From NCBI GenBank assembly GCA_943735955.1, contig CALSEQ010000043.1, forward strand, positions 5,001 through 69,000: a stretch of DNA of 64,000 bases. Direction: 5' to 3'. Shown here in pieces: positions 10,601 to 22,497 of this stretch. The notes beneath the pieces are model-generated. The model searched no databases, had not been told where the DNA came from, and worked only from the letters and a program-made list of their open reading frames with translations. The position numbers were made by a program, and so were the translations under genes. Each line of letters opens with the position of its first letter. The stretch's first letter is position 1. Source of the stretch: Piscicola geometra. Taxonomy: Eukaryota; Annelida; Clitellata; Hirudinida; Piscicolidae.

Positions 10601-12839
10601 AATACGGCACCATTTTTTTACTTCTTTATCTTTACTCTCCATGCACCCCCACACCAAATCCTTTTTACCCCCCAACCAAACTTACCGGCAAAGGGTTGTC
10701 CTCACTGTCTCTCCCTAATCCCAACCCCACACACATGGACAGCGCGAAAGATCCATGGAGGATACACCGAACACCCCCACTGTTGTCACACAGCGATTTG
10801 TCACTTTCTCTGAAAGTTTCATTTCGATCGATAGGTGCCTCACTACTCTGTTGCTAGCCTAGACGGCTGCTTTCTCTGTTTCCCTCGCCGGAAATTTTCC
10901 CTACTCTAGGTGATTTTTCCTACGAGAACTCTGGTGCTTTTCAGAAAATTTGTTTTCTGAACACCTCAGTATAGGATCAGAGAAGAGCTCAAAAGCCCGT
11001 CGAAACTCTGTGAGTGAGCGGATCCAAACGGTCCGGCGCCCAAAAAGTCCAACCGGCAATGGCCGCAAGGTTCTTTGCTCAGTACTTCGAGGATACCGGA
11101 CAAAGTGGAACAGACCTTGCTCTATGTCAACCCGGGCTAAAACCCCACAGGCTTGCATAGAGTGTAGGATCGGTCACTGCCCCTGGATGCCTATGATAGG
11201 CCGCTGATCCTTACTCCCACCCACACACCTGAGACAGTCCGAGACCAATACGGCACCATTTTTTTACTTCTTTATCTTTACTCTCCATGCACCCCCACAC
11301 CAAATCCTTTTTACCCCCCAACCAAACTTACCGGCAAAGGGTTGTCCTCACTGTCTCTCCCTAATCCCAACCCCACACACATGGACAGCGCGAAAGATCC
11401 ATGGAGGATACACCGAACACCCCCACTGTTGTCACACAGCGATTTGTCACTTTCTCTGAAAGTTTCATTTCGATCGATAGGTGCCTCACTACTCTGTTGC
11501 TAGCCTAGACGGCTGCTTTCTCTGTTTCCCTCGCCGGAAATTTTCCCTACTCTAGGTGATTTTTCCTACGAGAACTCTGGTGCTTTTCAGAAAATTTGTT
11601 TTCTGAACACCTCAGTATAGGATCAGAGAAGAGCTCAAAAGCCCGTCGAAACTCTGTGAGTGAGCGGATCCAAACGGTCCGGCGCCCAAAAAGTCCAACC
11701 GGCAATGGCCGCAAGGTTCTTTGCTCAGTACTTCGAGGATACCGGACAAAGTGGAACAGACCTTGCTCTATGTCAACCCGGGCTAAAACCCCACAGGCTT
11801 GCATAGAGTGTAGGATCGGTCACTGCCCCTGGATGCCTATGATAGGCCGCTGATCCTTACTCCCACCCACACACCTGAGACAGTCCGAGACCAATACGGC
11901 GCCATTTTTTTACTTCTTTATCTTTACTCTCCATGCACCCCCACACCAAATCCTTTTTACCCCCCAACCAAACCTACCGGCAAAGGGTTGTCCTCACTGT
12001 CTCTCCCTAATCCCAACCCCACACACATGGACAGCGCGAAAGATCCATGGAGGATACACCGAACACCCCCACTGTTGTCACACAGCGATTTGTCACTTTC
12101 TCTGAAAGTTTCATTTCGATCGATAGGTGCCTCACTACTCTGTTGATAGCCTAGACGGCTGCTTTCTCTGTTTCCCTCGCCGGAAATTTTCCCTACTTTA
12201 GGGGATTTTTCCTACGAGAAATCTGGTGCTTTTCAGAAAATTTGTTTTCTGAACATCTCAGTATAGGATCAGAGAAGAGCTTAAGAGCCCGTCGTAACTC
12301 TGTGAGTGAGCGGATCCAAACGGTCCGGCGCCCAAAAAGTCCAACCGGCAATGGCCGCAAGGTTCTTTGCTCAGTACTTCGAGGATACCGGACAAAGTGG
12401 AACAGACCTTGCTCTATGTCAACCTGGGCTAAAACCCCACAGGCTTGCATAGAGAGTAGGATCGGTCACTGCCCCTGGATGCCTATGATAGGCCGCTGAT
12501 CCTCACTCCCACCCACACACATGAGACAGTCCAAGGCCAATACGGCGCCAATTTTTTTACTTCTTTATCTTTACTCCCCATGCACCCCCACACCAAATCC
12601 TTTTTACCCCCCAACCAAACCTACCAGCAAATGGTTGTCCTCACTGTCTCACCCTTATCCCAACCCCACACACATGGACAGCGCGAAAGATCCATGGAGG
12701 ATACACCGAACACCCCCACTGTTGTCACACAGCGATTTCTCACTTTCTCTGAAAGTTTCATTTCGATCGATAGGTGCCTCACTACTCTGTTGATAGCCTA
12801 GACGGCTGCTTTCTCTGTTTCCCTCGCCGGAAATTTTCC
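7669..12839 (+). repeat. Copy 1 of a ~5.17-kb eight-unit block (M12b-M20a)
   Basis: The block begins with a rare signature: TTTTTCTTACGAG, ACACCCCAGTATAGG, GAGTTTAAGAGC and GACCGTGCTC, then CCAACTTTTTTACTTC, CTCCCTATGCACCCCTACACC in M13 and CCCTCACCGGAAATTTTCCC. Exactly the same signature restarts at 12,840. M14 is marked by CCCCCTCACCAAATCC, CTGTTATCACACAG and GATAGCTGCCTC. M15-M19 are 646-bp units with CACACCTGAGACAG, GAGACCAATACGG and a shortened CCATTTTTTTAC; GGCACC/CTTACCGG and GGCGCC/CCTACCGG forms are interspersed. Within the block M14b-M16a reappears as M16b onward at a 1,292-bp period. Confidence 0.8.
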
Positions 12840-15800
12840 CTACTCTAGGGGATTTTTCTTACGAGAACTCTGGTGCTTTTCAGAAAATTTGTTTTCTGAA
12901 CACCCCAGTATAGGATCAGAGAAGAGTTTAAGAGCCCGTCGAAACTCTGTGAGTGAGCGAATCCAAACGGTCCGGCGCCCAAAAAGTCCAACCGGCAATG
13001 GCCGCAAGGTTCTTTGCTCAGTACTTCGAGGATACCGGACAAAGTGGAACAGACCGTGCTCTATGTCAACCCGGGCTAAAACCCCACAGGCTTGCATAGA
13101 GTGTAGGATCGGTCACTGCCCCTGGATGCCTATGATAGGCCGCTGATCCTCACTCCCACCCACACACATGAGACAGTCCGAGGCCAATACGGCGCCAACT
13201 TTTTTACTTCTTTATCTTTACTCCCTATGCACCCCTACACCAAATCCTTTTTACCCCCCAACCAAACCTACAGGCAAATGGTTGTCCTCACTGTCTCACC
13301 CTAATCCCAACCCCACACACATGGACAGCGCGAAAGATCCATGGAGGATACACCGAACACCCCCACTGTTGTCACACAGCGATTTGTCACTTTCTCTGAA
13401 AGTTTCATTTCGATCGATAGGTGCCTCACCACTCTGTTGATAGCCTAGACGGCTGCTTTCTCTGTTTCCCTCACCGGAAATTTTCCCTACTCTAGGGGAT
13501 TTTTCCTACGAGAACTCTGGTGCTTTTCAGAAAATTTGTTTTCTGAACACCTCAGTATAGGATCAGAGAAGAGCTTAAGAGCCCGTCGAAACTCTGTGAG
13601 TGAGCGAATCCAAACGGTCCGGCGCCCAAAAAGTCCAACCGGCAAAGGCCGCAAGGTTCTTTGCTCAGTACTTCGAGGATACCGGACAAAGTGGAACAGA
13701 ACTTGCTCTATGTCAACCCGGGCTAAAACCCCACAGGCTTGCATAGAGTGTAGGATCGGTCACTGCCCCTGGATGCCTATGATGAGTCGCTGATCCTTAC
13801 TCCCACCCACACACATGAGACAGTCCGAGGCCAATACGGCGCCAATTTTTTTATTTCTTCATCTTTACTCCCATGCACCCCCACACCAAATCCTTTTTAC
13901 CCCCCAACCAATCCTACAGGCAAATGGTTGTCCTCACTGTCTCACCCTAATCCCAACCCCACACACATGGACAGCGCGAAAGATCCATGGAGGATACACC
14001 GAACACCCCCACTGTTGTCACACAGCGATTTGTCACTTTCTCTGAAAGATTCATTTCGATCGATAGGTGCCTCACCACTCTGTTGATAGCCTAGACGGCT
14101 GCTTTCTCTGTTTCCTCGCCGGAAATTTTCTCTACTCTAGGGGATTTTTCCTACGAGAACTCTGGTGCTTTTCAGAAAATTTGTTTTCTGAACACCTCAG
14201 TATAGGATCAGAGAAGAGCTTAAGAGCCCGTCGAAACTCTGTGAGTGAGCGAATCCAAACGGTCCGGCGCCCAAAAAGTCCAACCGGCAATGGCCGCAAG
14301 GTTCTTGGCTCAGTACTTCGAGGATACCGGACAAAGTGGAACAGACCTTGCTCTATGTCAACCCGGGCTATAACCCCACAGGCTTGCATAGAATGTAGGA
14401 TCGGTCACTGCCCCTGGATGCCTATGATAGGCCGCTGATCCTTACTCCCACCCACACACATGAGACAGTCCAAGGCCAATACGGCGCCAATTTTTTTACT
14501 TCTTTATCTTTACTCCCCATGCACCCCCTCACCAAATCCTTTTTACCCCCCAACCAAACCTACAGGCAAATGGTTGTCCTCACTGTCTCACCCTAATCCC
14601 AACCCCACACACATGGACAGCGCGAAAGATCCATGGAGGATACACCGAACACCCCCACTGTTATCACACAGCGATTTGTCACTTTCTCTGAAAGTTTCAT
14701 TTCGATCGATAGCTGCCTCACCACTCTGTTGCTAGCCTAGACGGCTGCTTTCTCTGTTTCCCTCGCCGGAAATTTTCCCTACTCTAGGTGATTTTTCCTA
14801 CGAGAACTCTGGTGCTTTTCAGAAAATTTGTTTTCTGAACACCTCAGTATAGGATCAGAGAAGAGCTCAAAAGCCCGTCGAAACTCTGTGAGTGAGCGGA
14901 TCCAAACGGTCTGGCGCCCAAAAAGTCCAACCGGCAATGGCCGCAAGGTTCTTTGCTCAGTACTTCGAGGATACCGGACAAAGTGGAACAGACCTTGCTC
15001 TATGTCAACCCGGGCTAAAACCCCACAGGCTTGCATAGAGTGTAGGATCGGTCACTGCCCCTGGATGCCTATGATAGGCCGCTGATCCTTACTCCCACCC
15101 ACACACCTGAGACAGTCCGAGACCAATACGGCACCATTTTTTTACTTCTTTATCTTTACTCTCCATGCACCCCCACACCAAATCCTTTTTACCCCCCAAC
15201 CAAACTTACCGGCAAAGGGTTGTCCTCACTGTCTCTCCCTAATCCCAACCCCACACACATGGACAGCGCGAAAGATCCATGGAGGATACACCGAACACCC
15301 CCACTGTTGTCACACAGCGATTTGTCACTTTCTCTGAAAGTTTCATTTCGATCGATAGGTGCCTCACTACTCTGTTGCTAGCCTAGACGGCTGCTTTCTC
15401 TGTTTCCCTCGCCGGAAATTTTCCCTACTCTAGGTGATTTTTCCTACGAGAACTCTGGTGCTTTTCAGAAAATTTGTTTTCTGAACACCTCAGTATAGGA
15501 TCAGAGAAGAGCTCAAAAGCCCGTCGAAACTCTGTGAGTGAGCGGATCCAAACGGTCCGGCGCCCAAAAAGTCCAACCGGCAATGGCCGCAAGGTTCTTT
15601 GCTCAGTACTTCGAGGATACCGGACAAAGTGGAACAGACCTTGCTCTATGTCAACCCGGGCTAAAACCCCACAGGCTTGCATAGAGTGTAGGATCGGTCA
15701 CTGCCCCTGGATGCCTATGATAGGCCGCTGATCCTTACTCCCACCCACACACCTGAGACAGTCCGAGACCAATACGGCGCCATTTTTTTACTTCTTTATC

Positions 15801-16717
15801 TTTACTCTCCATGCACCCCCACACCAAATCCTTTTTACCCCCCAACCAAACCTACCGGCAAAGGGTTGTCCTCACTGTCTCTCCCTAATCCCAACCCCAC
15901 ACACATGGACAGCGCGAAAGATCCATGGAGGATACACCGAACACCCCCACTGTTGTCACACAGCGATTTGTCACTTTCTCTGAAAGTTTCATTTCGATCG
16001 ATAGGTGCCTCACTACTCTGTTGATAGCCTAGACGGCTGCTTTCTCTGTTTCCCTCGCCGGAAATTTTCCCTACTTTAGGGGATTTTTCCTACGAGAAAT
16101 CTGGTGCTTTTCAGAAAATTTGTTTTCTGAACATCTCAGTATAGGATCAGAGAAGAGCTTAAGAGCCCGTCGTAACTCTGTGAGTGAGCGGATCCAAACG
16201 GTCCGGCGCCCAAAAAGTCCAACCGGCAATGGCCGCAAGGTTCTTTGCTCAGTACTTCGAGGATACATGACAAAGTGGAACAGACCTTGCTCTATGTCAA
16301 CCTGGGCTAAAACCCCACAGGCTTGCATAGAGAGTAGGATCGGTCACTGCCCCTGGATGCCTATGATAGGCCGCTGATCCTCACTCCCACCCACACACAT
16401 GAGACAGTCCAAGGCCAATACGGCGCCAATTTTTTTACTTCTTTATCTTTACTCCCCATGCACCCCCACACCAAATCCTTTTTACCCCCCAACCAAACCT
16501 ACCAGCAAATGGTTGTCCTCACTGTCTCACCCTAATCCCAACCCCACACACATGGACAGCGCGAAAGATCCATGGAGGATACACCGAACACCCCCACTGT
16601 TGTCACACAGCGATTTCTCACTTTCTCTGAAAGTTTCATTTCGATCGATAGGTGCCTCACTACTCTGTTGATAGCCTAGACGGCTGCTTTCTCTGTTTCC
16701 CTCGCCGGAAATTTTCC
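12840..16717 (+). repeat. Copy 2 of the block (M20b-M26a), six units
   Basis: M20b and M21a match M12b and M13a at an offset of 5,171 bp. From M22b on, M22b-M23 match M13b-M14 at an offset of 5,816 bp (rare GGGCTATAACCCC at 8550 and 14367; CCCCCTCACC in M14 and M23), so one extra 645-bp unit lies in between. M24-M26a match M18-M20a at 3,878 bp, including GAGAAATCTGG, CGTCGTAACTC and AACCTGGGC. Relative to copy 1 it has gained one unit and lost three. Confidence 0.8.
13815..14459 (+). repeat. Extra 645-bp unit M22 in block copy 2
   Basis: M22 has two single-base losses (ACTCCCATGC for ACTCCCCATGC and GTTTCCTCGCC for GTTTCCCTCGCC). Its first half carries private variants (TTTATTTCTTCATC, CCAATCCTACAGG, GAAAGATTCATT). 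Its second half has the GTTCTTGG and GCTATAACCCC signature of M13b. The preceding M21b also has private changes, including GATGAGTCGC. The inserted unit is therefore best described as M21b plus M22a. Confidence 0.7.
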
Positions 16718-17969
16718 CTACTTTAGGGGATTTTTCCTACGAGAACTCTGGTGCTTTTCAGAAAATTTGTTTTCTGAACATCTCAGTATAGGATCAGAGA
16801 AGAGCTTAAGAGCCCGTCGAAACTCTGTGAGTGAGCGGATCCGAACGGTCCGGCGCCCAAAATGTCCAACCGGCAATGGCCGCAAGGTTCTTTGCTCAGT
16901 ACTTCGAGGATACCGGACAAAGTGGAACAGACCTTGCTCTATCTCAACCTGGGCTAAAACCCCACAGGCTTGCATAGAGAGTAGGATCGGTCACTGCCCC
17001 TGGATGCCTATGATAGGCCGCTGATCCTCACTCCCACCCACACACATGAGACAGTCCAAGGCCAATACGGCGCCAATTTTTTTACTTCTTTATCTTTACT
17101 CCCCATGCACCCCCACACCAAATCCTTTTTACCCCCCAACCAAACCTACCAGCAAATGGTTGTCCTCACTGTCTCACCCTAATCCCAACCCCACACACAT
17201 GGACAGCGCGAAAGATCCATGGAGGATACACCGAACACCCCCACTGTTGTCACACAGCGATTTCTCACTTTCTCTGAAAGTTTCATTTCGATCGATAGGT
17301 GCCTCACTACTCTGTTGATAGCCTAGACGGCTGCTTTCTCTGTTTCCCTCGCCGGAAATTTTCCCTACTTTAGGGGATTTTTCCTACGAGAACTCTGGTG
17401 CTTTTCAGAAAATTTGTTTTCTGAACATCTCAGTATAGGATCAGAGAAGAGCTTAAGAGCCCGTCGAAACTCTGTGAGTGAGCGGATCCGAACGGTCCGG
17501 CGCCCAAAATGTCCAACCGGCAATGGCCGCAAGGTTCTTTGCTCAGTACTTCGAGGATACCGGACAAAGTGGAACAGACCTTGCTCTATGTCAACCCGGG
17601 CTAAAACCCCACAGGCTTGCATAGAGTGTAGGATCGGTCACTGCCCCTGGATGCCTATGATAGGCCGCTGATCCTTACTCCCACCCACACACATGAGACA
17701 GTCCAAGGCCAATACGGCGCCAATTTTTTTACTTCTTTATCTTTACTCCCCATGCACCCCCACACCAAATCCTTTTTACCCCCCAACCAAACCTTTCAGC
17801 AAATGGTTTTCCTCACTGTCTCACCCTAATCCCAACCCCACACACATGGACAGCGCGAAAGATCCATGGAGGATACACCGAACACCCCCACTGTTGTCAC
17901 ACAGCGATTTGTCACTTTCTCTGAAAGTTTCATTTCGATCGATAGGTGCCTCACTACTCTGTTGCTAGC
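16718..17969 (+). repeat. Tandem unit pair M26b-M28a
   Basis: The two units share ACATCTCAGTATAGG, GGATCCGAACGG and CCCAAAATGTCC (near 16,778-16,864 and 17,425-17,511), with GATTTCTCACTTTC in the flanking first halves. The first copy has ATCTCAACCTGGGC, the second reverts to ATGTCAACCCGGG. AAAATGTCC reappears later at 22,640-25,880. Confidence 0.7.
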
Positions 17970-19631
17970 CTAGACGGCTGCTTTCTCTGTTTCCCTCGCC
18001 GGAAATTTTCCCAACTCTAGGGGATTTTTCCTACGAGAACTCTGGTGCTTTTCAGAAAATTTGTTTTCTGAACACCTCAGTATAGGATCAGAGAAGAGCT
18101 CAAAAGCCCGTCGAATCTCTGTGAGTGAGCGGATCCAAACGGTCCGGCGCCCAAAAAGTCCAACCGGCAATGGCCGCAAGGTTCTTTGCTCAGTACTTCG
18201 AGGATACCGGACAAAGTGGAACAGACCTTGCTCTATGTCAACCCGGGCTAAAACCCCACAGGCTTGCATAGAGTGTAGGATCGGTCACTGCCCCTGGATG
18301 CCTATGATAGGCCGCTGATCCTTACTCCCACCCACACACCTGAGACAGTCCGAGACCAATACGGCGCCATTTTTTTACTTCTTTATCTTTACTCCCCATG
18401 CACCCCCACACCAAATCCTTTTTACCCCCCAACCAAACCTTTCAGCAAATGGTTTTCCTCACTGTCTCACCCTAATCCCAACCCCACACACATGGACAGC
18501 GCGAAAGATCCATGGAGGATACACCGAACACCCCCACTGTTGTCACACAGCGATTTGTCACTTTCTCTGAAAGTTTCATTTCGATCGATAGGTGCCTCAC
18601 TTCTCTGTTGCTAGCCTAGACGGCTGCTTTCTCTGTTTCCCTCGCCGGAAATTTTCCCAACTCTAGGGGATTTTTCCTACGAGAACTCTGGTGCTTTTCA
18701 GAAAATTTGTTTTCTGAACACCTCAGTATAGGATCAGAGAAGAGCTCAAAAGCCCGTCGAATCTCTGTGAGTGAGCGGATCCAAACGGTCCGGCGCCCAA
18801 AAAGTCCAACCGGCAATGGCCGCAAGGTTCTTTGCTCAGTACTTCGAGGATACCGGACAAAGTGGAACAGACCTTGCTCTATGTCAACCCGGGCTAAAAC
18901 CCCACAGGCTTGCATAGAGTGTAGGATCGGTCACTGCCCCTGGATGCCTATGATAGGCCGCTGATCCTTACTCCCACCCACACACCTGAGACAGTCCGAG
19001 ACCAATACGGCGCCATTTTTTTACTTCTTTATCTTTACTCCCCATGCACCCCCACACCAAATCCTTTTTACCCCCCAACCAAACCTTTCAGCAAATGGTT
19101 TTCCTCACTGTCTCACCCTAATCCCAACCCCACACACATGGACAGCGCGAAAGATCCATGGAGGATACACCGAACACCCCCACTGTTGTCACACAGCGAT
19201 TTGTCACTTTCTCTGAAAGTTTCATTTCGATCGATAGGTGCCTCACTACTCTGTTGCTAGCCTAGACGGCTGCTTTCTCTGTTTCCCTCGCCGGAAATTT
19301 TCCCTACTCTAGGGGATTTTTCCTACGAGAACTCTGGTGCTTTTCAGAAAATTTGTTTTCTGAACACCTCAGTATAGGATCAGAGAAGAGCTCAAAAGCC
19401 CGTCGAATCTCTGTGAGTGAGCGGATCCAAACGGTCCGGCGCCCAAAAAGTCCAACCGGCAATGGCCGCAAGGTTCTTTGCTCAGTACTTCGAGGATACC
19501 GGACAAAGTGGAACAGACCTTGCTCTATGTCAACCCGGGCTAAAACCCCACAGGCTTGCATAGAGTGTAGGATCGGTCACTGCCCCTGGATGCCTATGAT
19601 AGGCCGCTGATCCTCACTCCCACCCACACAC
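17970..19631 (+). repeat. Tandem amplification M28b-M30 with 646-bp units
   Basis: CGTCGAATCTCTGTG recurs at about 18,111, 18,757 and 19,403, with CTCAAAAGCCC. CCTTTCAGCAAATGGTTTTCC marks M28a, M29a and M30a. M29 and M30 have the CACCTGAGACAG marker and the shortened CCATTTTTTTAC. TTTTCCCAACTC appears in the first two second halves and TTTTCCCTACTC in the third. Confidence 0.7.
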
Positions 19632-20278
19632 ATGAGACAGTCCAAGGCCAATACGGCGCCAATTTTTTTACTTCTTTATCTTTACTCCCCATGCACCCCC
19701 ACACCAAATCCTTTTTACCCCCCAACCAAACCAACAGGCAAATGGTTGTCCTCACTGTCTCACCCTAATCCCAACCCCACACACATGGACAGCGCGAAAG
19801 ATCCATGGAGGATACACCGAACACCTCCACTGTTGTCACACAGCGATTTGTCACTTTCTCTGAAAGTTTCATTTCGATCGATAGGTGCCTCACCACTCTG
19901 TTGATAGCCTAGACGGCTGCTTTCTCTGTTTCCCTCGCCGCAAAGTTTCCCTACTCTAGGGGATTTTTCCTACGAAAACTCTGGTGCTTTTCAGAAAATT
20001 TGTTTTCTGAACACCTCAGTATAGGATCAGAGAAGAGCTTAAGAGCCCGTCGAAACTCTGTGAGTGAGCGAATCCAAACGGTCCGGCGCCCAAAAAGTCC
20101 AACCGGCAATGGCCGCAAGGTTCTTTGCTCAGTACTTCGAGGATACCGGACAAAGTGGAACAGACCTTGCTCTATGTCAACCCGGGCTAAAACCCCACAG
20201 GCTTGCATAGAGTGTAGGATCGGTCACTGCCCCTGGATGCCTATGATAGGCCGCTGATCCTTACTCCCACCCACACAC

Positions 20279-20901
20279 ATGAGACAGTCCGAGGCCGATA
20301 CGGCTTCAATTTTTTTACTTCTTTATCTTTACTCCCCATGCACCCCCACACCAAATCCTTTTTACCCCCCATCCAAATCTACAGGCAAATGGTTGTCCTC
20401 ACTGTCTCACCAAAATCCCAACCCCACACACATGGACAGCGCGAAAGATCCATGGAGGATACACAGCGATTTGTCACTTTCTCTGAAAGTTTCTCTTCGA
20501 TCGATAGGTGCCTCACCACTCTGTTGATAGCCTAGACGGCTGCTTTCTCTGTTTCCCTCGCCGGAAATTTTCCCTACTCTAGGGGATTTTTTCTACGAGA
20601 ACTCTGGTGCTTTTCAGAAAATTTGTTTTCTGAACACCTCAGTATAGGATCAGAGAAGAGCTTAAGAGCCCATCGAAACTCTGTGAGTGAGCGGATCCCA
20701 AAGGTCCGGCGCCCAAAAAGTCCAACCGGCAATGGCCGCAAGGTTCTTTGCTCAGTACTTCGAGGATACCGGACAAAGTGGAACAGACCGTGCTCTATGT
20801 CAACCCGGGCTAAAACCCCACAGGCTTGCATAGAGTGTAGGATCGGTCACTGCCCCTGGATGCCCATGATAGGCCGCTGATCCTTACTCCCACCCACACA
20901 C
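20279..20901 (+). repeat. Monomer M32 with 24-bp deletion
   Basis: GGAGGATACAC joins directly to AGCGATTTG at about 20,464. The missing 24 bases begin at CGAACACCCC and end in CACAC. ACAC is present on both sides, so a microhomology-mediated loss fits. Confidence 0.9.
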
Positions 20902-21535
20902 ATGAGACAGTCCGAGGCCAATACGGCGCCAATTTTTTTACTTCTTTATCTTTACTCCCCATGCACCCCCACACCAAATCCTTTTTACCCCCCAACCAAA
21001 CCTACAGGCAAATGGTTGTCCTCGCTGTCTCACCCTAATCCCAACCCCACACACATGGACAGCGCGAAAGATCCATGGAGGATACACCGTTGTCACACAG
21101 CGATTTGTCACTTTCTCTGAAAGTTTCATTTCGATCGATAGGTGCCTCACCACTCTGTTGATAGCCTAGAGGGCTGCTTACTCTGTTTCCCTCGCCGGAA
21201 ATTTTCCCTACTCTAGGGGATTTTTCCTACGAGAACTCTGGTACTTTTCAGAAAATTTGTTTTCTGAACACCTCAGTATAGGATCAGAGAAGAGCTTAAG
21301 AGCCCGTCGAAACTCTGTGAGTGAGCGAATCCAAACGGTCCGGCGCCCAAAAAGTCCAACCGGCAATGGCCGCAAGGTTCTTTGCTCAGTACTTCGAGGA
21401 TACCGGACAAAGTGGAACAGACCTTGCTCTATGTCAACCCGGGCTAAAACCCCACAGGCTTGCATAGAGTGTAGGATCGGTCACTGCCCCTGGATGCCTA
21501 TGATAGGCCGCTGATCCTTACTCCCACCCACACAC
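20902..21535 (+). repeat. Monomer M33 with 13-bp deletion
   Basis: GGATACACCG joins TTGTCACACAG at about 21,089. The loss removes AACACCCCCACTG from the same C-rich segment that is hit in M32, but with a different endpoint. M33 also has TAGAGGGCTGCTTACTC near 21,168. Confidence 0.9.
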
Positions 21536-22497
21536 ATGAGACAGTCCGAGGCCAATACGGCGCCAATTTTTTTACTTCTTTATCTTTACTCCCCATGCAC
21601 CCCCACACCAAATCCTTTTTACCCCCCAACCAAACCTACAGGCAAATGGTTGTCCTCGCTGTCTCACCCTAATCCCAACCCCACACACATGGACAGCGCG
21701 AAAGATCCATGGAGGATACACCGAACACTCCCACTGTTGTCACACAGCGTTTTGTCACTTTCTCTGAAAGTTTCATTTCGATCGATAGTCCCTCACCACT
21801 CTGTTGATAGCCTAGACGGCTGCTTTCTCTGTTTCCCTCGCCGGAAATTTTCCCTAATCTAGGGGATTTTTCCTACGAGAACTCCGGTGCTTTTCAGAAA
21901 ATTTGTTTTCTGAACACCTCAGTATAGGATCAGAGAAGAGCTTAAGAGCCCGTCGAAACTCTGTGAGTGAGCGAATCCAAACGGTCCGGCGCCCAAAAAG
22001 TCCAACCGGCAATGGCCGCAAGGTTCTTTGCTCAGTACTTCGAGGATACCGGACAAAGTGGAACAGACCTTGCTCTATGTCAACCCGGGCTAAAACCCCA
22101 CAGGCTTGCATAGAGTGTAGGATCAGTCACTGCCCCTGGATGCCTATGATAGGCCGCTGATCCTTACTCCCACCCACACACATGAGACAGTCCGAGGCCA
22201 GTACGGCGCCAATTTTTTTACTTCTTTATCTTTACTCCCCATGCACCCCCACACCAAATCCTTTTTACCCCCCAACCAAACCTACAGGCAAATGGTTGTC
22301 CTCACTGTCTCACCCCAATCCCAACCCCACACACATGGACAGCGCGAAAGAGCCATGGAGGATACACCGAACACCCCCACTGTTGTCACACAGCGATTTG
22401 TCACTTTCTCTGAAAGTTTCATTTCGATCGATTGGTGCCTCACCACTTTGTTGATAGCCTAGACGGCTGCTTTCTCTGTTTCCCTCGCCGGAAATTT

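Larger units (their letters stand above)
19632..22497 (+). repeat. Heterogeneous single units M31-M35a
   Basis: No higher-order period is evident. Units are 647, 623, 634, 646 and 646 bp. Private variants include GCCGCAAAGTTTCC (19,937), CTTCAATTTTTT (20,303), CACCAAAATCCC (20,408), GATCCCAAAGG (20,695) and GATAGTCCCTCACC (21,785, 1 bp shorter). The high number of private changes suggests that this stretch has escaped recent homogenisation. Confidence 0.7.
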
